From the NCBI GenBank assembly GCA_004556395.1, contig SFHK01000066.1:1-25958 (forward strand): 25,958 nt of DNA. Direction: 5' to 3'. Positions within the stretch are counted from its first letter, which is position 1, and each line of letters starts with the position of its first letter. Source of the DNA: Clostridiales bacterium (GTDB taxonomy: Bacteria > Bacillota > Clostridia > Christensenellales > Aristaeellaceae). The notes under the pieces are model-generated. The model was given only the letters and a program-made list of their open reading frames with translations, searched no databases and was not told the origin of the DNA. The translations under genes and the position numbers were made by a program. Shown here piece after piece: positions 7,525 through 13,152 of this stretch.

Positions 7525-7656
7525 ATGGGCACTGTAATCGTTGGCGCTGTATTGGTCGTAATCGTTATCGCGATTATCTGCGGCATGCGCAAGTCCAGGA
7601 AAAACGGAAAGCATGCTTGCGGCGGCGATTGCGGACATTGCAAGGGCTGTCACTGA
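7525..7656 (+). CDS. FeoB-associated Cys-rich membrane peptide
   Basis: A 43-aa peptide beginning MGTVIVGAVLVVIVIAIICG. One N-terminal membrane helix (about 3-20) is followed by a basic RKSRKNGK segment and a Cys/His-rich tail containing CGGDCGHCKGCH. This is the layout of the small FeoB-associated Cys-rich proteins (PF12669-like). The ATG lies two bases past the feoB stop, with GAGAGG upstream, so translation is probably coupled to feoB. By family context it is thought to help iron handling at the transporter. The tail could bind Fe(II) or another soft metal, which is an inference. Confidence 0.92.
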   Translation: MGTVIVGAVLVVIVIAIICGMRKSRKNGKHACGGDCGHCKGCH

Positions 7657-7666
7657 GGGATGTGGA

Positions 7667-7686
7667 CGGGGGAGCAAGCTCCCCCG
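7667..7686 (+). terminator. Hairpin closing the feo operon
   Basis: CGGGGGAGC and GCTCCCCCG form a perfect dyad 11 bp after the last stop. No T-tract follows, so it may be a stabilising hairpin and not a clean terminator; the T-tailed hairpin at 7717-7740 could finish the job. Confidence 0.5.
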
Positions 7687-8270
7687 CCACTGCCACCCCC
7701 TATAGGAAAAGGATACGATTTTCCTGCGGAAAATCCTTTTGATTGAAAGTCGAGAGGGCTGCGACCCTCTCGAGCTCACCCGGAGGCGGAGGGGACAGAT
7801 TCCCCTCCGCACCACCCTTTCTCAGATTCCGCTGAAATCCTTTGGATTTCCGGGCGCGGAATCTGCAAGGAAGCGATTTTTTCTCCGGGGGCAAGCCCCC
7901 ACTCCGAAAAAATCAGCGCGTTTCCACCGCACATGTCGCTGGAAACGATTGGAAGTCGAGAGGGTTCACACCCTCTCGAGCTCTCCCCCTACACCCCCTC
8001 GGGCGACGGGGTGCGAGAGGGTTGCGACCCTCTCGCGCTCTCCCGGAGTTGTTCTGATGGAAGTTCTGGTTTCCGACGACGCGGGCGTGGGGCGCTCCGC
8101 TTCCCTACACCCCCCTCGGGGGACGGGAGGCGAGAGGGTTGCGACCCTCTCGCGCTCTCCCGGAGTTGTTCTGATGAAAGTGTTGGTTTTCGACGAAACG
8201 GGCGTGGGGCGCTCTGCTCCCCTGCACCCCCTCGGGTGACGGGGGTGCGAGAGGGTTGTGACCCTCTCGC
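7667..8270. repeat. Array of eleven perfect stem-loops in a non-coding stretch
   Basis: The 736 bp between the Cys-rich peptide and the next gene hold no credible gene but are nearly filled with dyads: 7667-7686, 7717-7735, 7750-7773, 7786-7810, 7823-7865 (with an inner AAATCC/GGATTT stem), 7875-7914 (inner GGGGGC/GCCCCC), 7919-7947, 7956-7979, 8013-8036, 8130-8153 and 8247-8270. The 7750 and 7956 hairpins share a flank of about 40 bp (GATTG-AAGTCGAGAGGG). The last three belong to 117-bp tandem repeats. It could be an RNA-structured region or a nest of dispersed palindromic repeats; sequence alone cannot say. Confidence 0.8.
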
Positions 8271-8296
8271 GCTCTCCCGGAGTTGTTCTGACGAAG
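7989..8296. repeat. Tandem 117-bp repeat, about 2.6 copies
   Basis: Three units begin near 7991, 8107 and 8224, the third truncated near 8296. Each has a CACCCCCTCGGG-type start, the hairpin GCGAGAGGG...CCCTCTCGC (8013, 8130, 8247: exactly 117 bp apart), then CTCTCCCGGAGTTGTTCTGA and a more variable tail ending GGGCGTGGGGCGCTC. Loop and tail differences show that the copies are not recent. Reading frames through them are artefacts of the repeat. Confidence 0.85.
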
Positions 8297-8305
8297 GCTT
8301 AGTCT

Positions 8306-8334
8306 TTGACAAAGTGGTTCTGGTACGGTTTATT
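8306..8334 (+). promoter_or_regulatory. Possible promoter of the second DtxR-like gene
   Basis: TTGACA (8306-8311), a 17-bp spacer and TTTATT (8329-8334). The -35 is perfect and the -10 weak. It starts where the tandem repeat ends. Confidence 0.45.
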
Positions 8335-8392
8335 TCATTCCGAGCGTACGCGAGCATTTCGCGTTCCCCGTCTTATAAAGGAGGTTTTAAAG

Positions 8393-8746
8393 ATGTCCTC
8401 ATCCCTGATTCGATGCCTGTTGGCTGTGTATGCCCTGTCGGAGAGCTTTGAAGTCGTCGCGTCCAAGGATGTTGCGCATCTGCTGGGCGTGAAGCGCCCG
8501 ACGATTCACCGTTCGCTGGAAATTTTGCAGCGGAAGGGTTTGATTCAGAAAGCTCCCTACGGCGATATTCACCTGACGGACGACGGCATGCGCATGGCGC
8601 AGACGCTGGAAAGACAGAGGGACGACATTGCGGTATTGTTTGCCCGCCGCTTCGGCCTTGCGTCGGAGGAAGGCACGGCCGCCGCGTTTGCCCTGATGAG
8701 CTGTCTGTCGAATGAAAGCCTTGCCAGGCTTCAGCAGGCAACCTGA
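8393..8746 (+). CDS. Short DtxR-like winged-helix regulator
   Basis: A 117-aa protein. Residues about 5-65 form a winged helix of the DtxR/MntR type (VASKDVAHLLGVKRPTIHRS, then GLIQKAPYGDIHLTDDGMRM). The C-terminal half is a helical segment where DtxR proteins dimerise, but the expected H-x-x-x-x-F/L and C/E-x-x-E-H metal-ligand pattern is not apparent. The start is clear: GGAGG eight bases before ATG 8393. Downstream of the feo operon and paired with the regulator at 3840-4214, it may be a second, possibly metal-independent, iron-block regulator. MarR- or other winged-helix families remain possible. I am confident of the fold and not of the ligand. Confidence 0.8.
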   Translation: MSSSLIRCLLAVYALSESFEVVASKDVAHLLGVKRPTIHRSLEILQRKGLIQKAPYGDIHLTDDGMRMAQTLERQRDDIAVLFARRFGLASEEGTAAAFALMSCLSNESLARLQQAT

Positions 8747-8762
8747 CCGTTCGCCATTCAAC

Positions 8763-8799
8763 GAAAACGCGCCCCTTCGAAAGAAGCGGACGCGTTTTC
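8763..8799. terminator. Bidirectional terminator hairpin
   Basis: GAAAACGCG (8763-8771) pairs with CGCGTTTTC (8791-8799), with outer CAAC/GTTG pairing possible. It sits between convergent genes ending at 8746 (+) and 8818 (-) and can serve both. Confidence 0.7.
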
Positions 8800-8817
8800 T
8801 GTTGATCGGCGTTCCTG

Positions 8818-9105
8818 CTATTGTTTCCGGTCATTCTCGTGAACAAGCTCCACGATTTCGTTGTAGCGCGAAAGAATATACTCGTACTTCTCTCTTCTGT
8901 GCGGAATCATGCAGGAGGAGCAATCCTTGTAGCCCTTCTCGGTATATCGGAAATTTCCGCCGCACTTTTTCCCAAGCGCGTACAGCGGACAATAGCAGAA
9001 CAGACAGTTGAAATTTTCCCGATCGTCGGTTGCATGGCAGGGAAAATATTCGCATTCGGTGTTGCAGAAGAACTTGTAGTGACCCTCGCGTCGCGTTTCC
9101 TTCAT
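8818..9105 (-). CDS. Cysteine-rich small domain protein under B12 riboswitch
   Basis: A 95-aa soluble protein with nine cysteines (14, 18, 23, 34, 37, 39, 48, 62, 65), arranged as FFCNTECEYFPC, NCLFCYCPLY, KKCGG and DCSSC, with a helical C-terminal tail. This matches the cysteine-rich small domain family (PF04071-like), presumed to bind metal and often found near cobalamin genes in other genomes. GGAGAGAG lies a few bases before ATG 9105. The leader is a cobalamin riboswitch with its own promoter, and nothing else in the window shares the transcript, so this protein is the apparent sole target. That fits a role in corrinoid uptake, salvage or remodelling, or in replacing a B12-dependent step. 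The molecular function is not established. Confidence 0.9.
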   Translation of the reverse strand: MKETRREGHYKFFCNTECEYFPCHATDDRENFNCLFCYCPLYALGKKCGGNFRYTEKGYKDCSSCMIPHRREKYEYILSRYNEIVELVHENDRKQ

Positions 9106-9239
9106 AAGGCTCTCTCCATTTCACCCGATTGATTTTCTGCCGCCGAAGTAAACATCCGCCCGTTTTGACAAACACCAATAACGCTTTTGCATATTCCGCA
9201 AAACCGCTCTTTCGGGCAACCCGCTTTCTTCGGAAGCTG

Positions 9240-9425
9240 TGCGCCGGCATTTTCAGCAGGTTTCCTGACTCGCGGATCATCACATGGGTCGAGCCTTCTC
9301 ATGCATGCGCACAATGGCGTCCTTCGACCCCGCTCCCCGCTCACAGTGACCGGATCGTCCGGGTTTTTCACCCGATTCCCTTTTACCCGCGCCAGCATCA
9401 AACCCACCGCGCGGCACTGAAAAGC
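9240..9425 (-). ncRNA. Cobalamin (B12) riboswitch aptamer
   Basis: On the minus strand the RNA shows the class hallmarks in order: AAGGGAATCGGGTG followed by AAAAACCCGG, then CCGGTCACTGTGAGCGGGG around 9336-9355 (the B12-box region), and a closing GAGTCAGGAAACCTGCTG at 9254-9271. The element begins shortly after a sigma-A promoter and ends about 135 nt before the ATG of the Cys-rich gene. No U-tract terminator is obvious in that spacer; a TTTTGC...GCAAAA hairpin near 9182-9200 and the gap to the ribosome binding site leave translational control as the likelier mode. Confidence 0.93.
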
Positions 9426-9442
9426 CTATTCTGTTCCTGTCG

Positions 9443-9471
9443 ATTATACCGCTGTTTTACTTTTCCGTCAA
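9443..9471 (-). promoter_or_regulatory. Promoter of the riboswitch transcript
   Basis: On the minus strand TTGACG (9466-9471), a 17-bp spacer and TATAAT (9443-9448). Transcription would start near 9436, just before the aptamer. Confidence 0.8.
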
Positions 9472-9737
9472 TAAAATCTTCAGCTTCGTTCGTTATACAG
9501 ACACCTCGTTTATCGGTCGACGGATTCACGGGAAAGGGGATGAACGCGTGTTTTTACGTTTTTAGCAGCAAAACATACAGAAGGCGGTGGGATAAATGGC
9601 AGGTAAAATGGATAAAAAATTGGCCTGTTCGGACAAAAAGGTGAAAGGGGGAGGAATTTGGCGCGAAAATGGGCGAACTGAACGGTTGAAATTTGCTCTA
9701 ATCAGCAATTTTTCTTTCAAAATCATGGGTTTACGGA

Positions 9738-9766
9738 TTGACGCGGAGGCGATTAACCGCTATAAT
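9738..9766 (+). promoter_or_regulatory. Promoter of the AAA+ ATPase gene
   Basis: TTGACG (9738-9743), a 17-bp spacer and TATAAT (9761-9766), 63 bp before the chosen start. Bases 9472-9737 show no other feature that I can support. Confidence 0.8.
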
Positions 9767-9829
9767 ATTTATGATAAACGCACATATAGTAAAATACAGG
9801 AAACGAGATCAATGCCAGGAGGAATTTCA

Positions 9830-12322
9830 ATGACTCTCCCGGGAAAAGTAACCATCGGGTATCTGGAGGAAGACCTGCCGCAAAAAGCCTATTTTCGTAT
9901 TAAGCCGTTGTTTGTAAGTGGAGACGGCGTGTTTGAGCGCGTTGAGGATGCTCGCGGGGAATTCCCCGACGAGGGCGGCGTTCGCATTGTGCCGGACAAA
10001 AACGAGTCCAGCCGGTTTAAGGCGCGCATGCGCACGCTTGGGCGCTACTGTGCGCTGGATCTGCGTCAGCATCCCGCGGAAAACGACAAAATCCGTCCCA
10101 ACAAAAACTACAATCCAGACCGTTCCGAGTTCAACCGAAACATCGTGTATTCCGACGTTGTGACCGAGTGCCGCACCGAGTGGCTGATGGAGGTCGTTCG
10201 GGCGGAGAAGACCGCGGAGGGCATCGTGCGCGCGATTCTGCCTCGCCGTCCCGGCACGCGCCGGGTAGCCGTGGTGCTGGATGGCGAGGTCTCCGCGCCG
10301 TGGCACGCCCAGGCGGGCGAGGCCGAGGGCGAGTATCGCTTTACGCTTGACGCGGAGGCCGAGGGCTTCCGCAAGCCGGCAGCGGAGGCGGGCATTTATG
10401 TCATTCCGCTGGCCGAGGGCGAGGAGACGGAGATCATCATTCCGGACAACGAGACTGCGCCGAAGGCGGAACCGATTTCCGAGACTGTGGAAGCGCCCGC
10501 GGATGAGACGGCTGTTTCCGAAGAGAAAAAGGAAGAAACGAGCGTGCCGGAGACGGCTGCCGAGAAGCCCGCGCCGGAGGTGACGGAACCCGCGCCCGTG
10601 TGCGCAGCGGAGCCTGAGTGCGAGACGGTTTCGGAGCCTGTGCGCCCGGTGTCCGTGCCTGTGCCGGTGCGTCCGGCGGCCGTGGCGGAGCCTGTGCGTC
10701 CGAGTGCGCCCGCGCCCAGACCCATGCGGCCGGAAGCGCCCGCGGTGCGCGCGAATCCGCGGCTTTCTCCGCGCGAGGCGGCGCTGCTGGCGCAGACGGG
10801 CCTGAATCCGCGCCGCGGGCGCAGCCTGTCCGAGGTTGTGGACGACGGCTGGCGCAAGTCCCGCATCGATCAGCTGGGTGCGCCCGTGCCCGGGAACGCC
10901 GGTGGAAAGCCGGTGCTCAGTCCCATCGAGCGCGCCGCGGAGACGGCGAAGAGCGCGTGGGCGCTGCCGGAGGCGCGCGACGGCCTTCTGGATGAGCTTC
11001 TGCGGATGGACGGCTTTGCCGACACGGTGTCGCGCCGTTTCCGCGTTCCGCAGAGCGCCCCCGCGACCGGTGCGCAGGTGGACGCGCTGAATTCGATTGA
11101 GGAAGAGCGGCTGCGTCTGCTTGGCGAGCTGGACGAGCTGCGCATCCGCCGCATGGAAAAGCGCGCGGAGCTGATGGACGAGGTGCGCGAGACGCACGCG
11201 CAGGAGATTGCGCGCGAGGAAAAGCGCATTGAAGCGCTGAAGAAGGAAACCGAGGCGCGTCTGCGTGCGGCGGAAAGCGCGCGTGCCGCGCAGGCGGAGG
11301 CAAACCGGCTGCTGAACGACGCGTCAAAGGAGGCCTTTGAGGGCGATTTCCTTCGATTTGCGATCAACTGCCGCGCCGCGGAGCTGATTCACGGCTGGGA
11401 CGGAACCGACCAGAGCGACTATGCCCGCAGTCCGGAGACCTATGAGCCGACGGCCGCGCAGATGGTCAGCGACGTGCGCCGGGCGTTTGAATGCGCCGGG
11501 CGGCCGCTTGACAACGACGAAGCCGTGAACCTGCTCGTCTGCCTGGCGCTGGGGCACTTTACCGTGCTTTCCGGCCCGACGGGCTGCGGAAAGAGCTCGA
11601 TGATTCGCCTGCTCGCCGCGGCGCTTGGTCTCACGGCACCCGGCTCGTGTCGCTTTGCCTGTCTGGACGCGGATGTGAAGAACGCCCGCGAGGACGCGCG
11701 CTTCAAGGCGCTCACGCGCTTTGAGGACGACCGCACGCTGCGCGTGGTTATGCTGGACGACGTGAACCGCAGCGCGCAGGACGACCAGTCCCGCGGATTG
11801 CTCACGCGCTTTGAGGACGGCGAAAACGAGTCCCTGCGCGTGGTGATGACCGCGCTGGACGACCAGATTGGCTATCCGCTGGATGCACGCCTGCTCGACC
11901 GCGCGTTCCTCGTGCGCCTGCCCGCGCCCGATATTGACATGTGGCGCGCCGCGCAGCCTGTGCCCGCACCCGCGGAGAAAACGCCGTCGCTGGACGCGAT
12001 TCGGCGCGCGTTCCATCCGGCCACCGAGATTCCCGGCGAGGTGGAGGCCCGCGTACATACGCTGCTGGACAAGCTGAAGGCGCTGCGCATTACCCTTTCC
12101 GTGCGCACGCTGGAGGAGATGCATGCCTATTGCGCCGCGGCTATCCCGCTGATGACGGCTTCGCCGAAGAAGGCGCTGGATTACGCGTTCGCGCAGCGCG
12201 CCCTGCCGTATATCCTCGCCACGGCGCGGCTGGACGCGCTGAGGAAGCTGCCCGAGCTGCTGTGCGATATGCCGGTTTCGCTCGCGCTGCTTAACTGCCC
12301 GCTGCCGCTGCCGCCGCTGTAA
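9830..12322 (+). CDS. Free-standing AAA+ ATPase with coiled coil (McrB/MoxR-like domain)
   Basis: An 830-aa cytosolic protein. Residues 1-200 form a domain that I do not recognise. Residues about 205-390 are a Pro/Glu/Ala/Val-rich, probably disordered linker (PVRPVSVPVPVRPAAVAEPV). Residues about 420-500 are a strong Glu/Arg/Leu coiled coil. Residues about 570-700 are an AAA+ module with Walker A GPTGCGKSS (about 581) and a degenerate Walker B, VVMLDDVNRS, then a helical C-terminus ending in LLNCPLPLPPL. There is no nuclease, McrC or VWA partner nearby, and no membrane segment. The start at ATG 9830 follows AGGAGG by seven bases; longer in-frame starts lie upstream of the promoter. The gene is monocistronic with its own terminator. 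The function is unknown; the AAA core is closest to AAA_5-type remodelling ATPases. Confidence 0.85.
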   Translation: MTLPGKVTIGYLEEDLPQKAYFRIKPLFVSGDGVFERVEDARGEFPDEGGVRIVPDKNESSRFKARMRTLGRYCALDLRQHPAENDKIRPNKNYNPDRSEFNRNIVYSDVVTECRTEWLMEVVRAEKTAEGIVRAILPRRPGTRRVAVVLDGEVSAPWHAQAGEAEGEYRFTLDAEAEGFRKPAAEAGIYVIPLAEGEETEIIIPDNETAPKAEPISETVEAPADETAVSEEKKEETSVPETAAEKPAPEVTEPAPVCAAEPECETVSEPVRPVSVPVPVRPAAVAEPVRPSAPAPRPMRPEAPAVRANPRLSPREAALLAQTGLNPRRGRSLSEVVDDGWRKSRIDQLGAPVPGNAGGKPVLSPIERAAETAKSAWALPEARDGLLDELLRMDGFADTVSRRFRVPQSAPATGAQVDALNSIEEERLRLLGELDELRIRRMEKRAELMDEVRETHAQEIAREEKRIEALKKETEARLRAAESARAAQAEANRLLNDASKEAFEGDFLRFAINCRAAELIHGWDGTDQSDYARSPETYEPTAAQMVSDVRRAFECAGRPLDNDEAVNLLVCLALGHFTVLSGPTGCGKSSMIRLLAAALGLTAPGSCRFACLDADVKNAREDARFKALTRFEDDRTLRVVMLDDVNRSAQDDQSRGLLTRFEDGENESLRVVMTALDDQIGYPLDARLLDRAFLVRLPAPDIDMWRAAQPVPAPAEKTPSLDAIRRAFHPATEIPGEVEARVHTLLDKLKALRITLSVRTLEEMHAYCAAAIPLMTASPKKALDYAFAQRALPYILATARLDALRKLPELLCDMPVSLALLNCPLPLPPL
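11710..11819 (+). repeat. Direct repeat inside the AAA+ domain
   Basis: A 20-bp sequence beginning GCTCACGCG and ending GAGGACG occurs at 11710-11729 and again, identically, at 11800-11819, exactly 90 bp (30 codons) later. At protein level LTRFEDDRTLRVVMLDD is echoed by LTRFEDGENESLRVVMTALD. Confidence 0.7.
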
Positions 12323-12333
12323 ACGACGAATCG

Positions 12334-12379
12334 AACGCCCGCACCGCTCCGAGAATAATCGGAGGATGCGGGCGTTTTT
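12334..12379 (+). terminator. Intrinsic terminator of the AAA+ gene
   Basis: AACGCCCGCA (12334-12343) pairs with TGCGGGCGTT (12367-12376), with an inner CTCCGA/TCGGAG stem, followed by a T-run. Confidence 0.85.
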
Positions 12380-12417
12380 GAATGCGGCGAATTAGATGGT
12401 GTGGATGTCGGGGATCG

Positions 12418-12780
12418 TTATGCGCCGTACTGCGCGTCGTTTTTGGCCAGAAGGTACAGGCAATACTGATTCATGCTGATTCCTTCGCTTCGGGAGTGTT
12501 CCGCTAAAGAGCGGTGCAGAGATTTTGGAATGCGCAGCTTGAACTGGCCGGAATATGCGCAGGGGCTTTCCGGTTCGCGAATGGCAAGGCCGTCTTGCAG
12601 CGCGGCGGTAAGCCATGCGCGCTTGGCGTCCTCGGCGTTGTGGGCAACGGCTTCCATTGTGTCACCACTGGTCAGGCAGCCCGGCAGGTCGGGATACGTT
12701 CCTACAAAACCGCCCTCGTCGGGGTCGGGAATAATTTCCAGCCGATAGGGCAAGGCCATATATTCTTCAAGCGTTTTCAT
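12418..12780 (-). CDS. hicB: HicB-type antitoxin
   Basis: A 120-aa antitoxin. Residues 10-60 form the partial RNase-H-like HicB fold (YRLEIIPDPDEGGFVGTYPD, then LPGCLTSGDTMEAVAHNAED). Residues about 78-115 are a C-terminal ribbon-helix-helix DNA-binding segment (SGQFKLRIPKSLHRSLAEHS, then EGISMNQYCLYLLA). It should neutralise HicA by direct binding and repress the hicAB promoter. The start codon overlaps the end of hicA by 14 bp, so translation is probably coupled, in the common order toxin then antitoxin. Confidence 0.95.
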   Translation of the reverse strand: MKTLEEYMALPYRLEIIPDPDEGGFVGTYPDLPGCLTSGDTMEAVAHNAEDAKRAWLTAALQDGLAIREPESPCAYSGQFKLRIPKSLHRSLAEHSRSEGISMNQYCLYLLAKNDAQYGA

Positions 12781-13012
12781 GTTTGCTTGCCTCGCTTTCT
12801 ACGATGTCACGTACCATTTCGACGTAAATCTTTTTGATGGGTTCATGCTTGGGAATTGTGATCGGCATGCAGCCGGGTTTGCGAAAGGTATAGTGACTGC
12901 TTCCGCTGCGGGGGGAAAACATCTGGTAACCGCAGCTTTCCAATACCTTGCGCAGTTCGTCAAATCGCAGATCCTTTGAAAGAAGCAGAATCCGTCGGAG
13001 CAGCTTTTCCAC
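12767..13012 (-). CDS. hicA: HicA-type mRNA interferase toxin (start uncertain)
   Basis: A small ribosome-independent mRNA nuclease toxin. The core LSKDLRFDELRKVLESCGYQ, SGSSHYTFRKPG with the catalytic His, and MPITIPKHEPIKKIYVEMVR is the full dsRBD-like HicA fold. The open frame extends to a TTG at 13070-13072, but that codon is the -35 box of the promoter, so the true start is downstream. The in-frame GTG at 13010-13012 is a candidate, giving 81 aa, but GGAGAG is 16 bases away. An ATG TCA at 13017-13022, better spaced from GGAGAG, is out of frame and meets TAG at once. The 5' end may therefore have been disturbed. Family assignment is secure; start and activity are not. Confidence 0.85.
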   Translation of the reverse strand: MEKLLRRILLLSKDLRFDELRKVLESCGYQMFSPRSGSSHYTFRKPGCMPITIPKHEPIKKIYVEMVRDIVESEASKHENA

Positions 13013-13043
13013 TATGACATTGGATAATCTCTCCACATACAAT

Positions 13044-13072
13044 ATTATATATGGTGTCACATGCGGTGTCAA
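13044..13072 (-). promoter_or_regulatory. hicAB promoter
   Basis: On the minus strand TTGACA (13067-13072), a 17-bp spacer and TATAAT (13044-13049): both hexamers are perfect consensus. HicB would be expected to bind here, but I see no clear long dyad. Confidence 0.8.
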
Positions 13073-13106
13073 GAGGCGCGGCGCAGTTTTGCAGAAGAAA
13101 AGAGGA

Positions 13107-13131
13107 AAGCGCTCCGTGCGCCGGAACGCTT
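13107..13131. terminator. Terminator of the spoIIE-like gene
   Basis: AAGCGCTCCG (13107-13116) pairs with CGGAACGCTT (13122-13131) with one mismatch. On the minus strand it is followed by TTCCTCTTTTC, and the plus side is also T-rich. Confidence 0.6.
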
Positions 13132-13152
13132 CTTATTTTAATGGGACTGAAC

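Noticed and set aside
7989..8296. Possible CRISPR array
   Set aside because: The repeat unit is 117 bp with no alternation of short repeats and unique spacers, and no cas gene is present.
7739..8451. Plus- and minus-strand frames through the hairpin and tandem-repeat region
   Set aside because: Their repeated amino-acid strings come from the 117-bp repeat; none has a ribosome binding site or protein-like composition.
9129..9644. Plus-strand open frame over the riboswitch
   Set aside because: It is antisense to a well-formed cobalamin aptamer and its promoter, and has no ribosome binding site.
9596..9829. A longer N-terminus for the AAA+ ATPase
   Set aside because: The extension begins upstream of a consensus promoter at 9738-9766 and has no ribosome binding site comparable to AGGAGG before 9830.
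13013..13072. TTG start for HicA
   Set aside because: The TTG is part of a TTGACA -35 hexamer with a perfect TATAAT 17 bp downstream, so it is not in the transcript.
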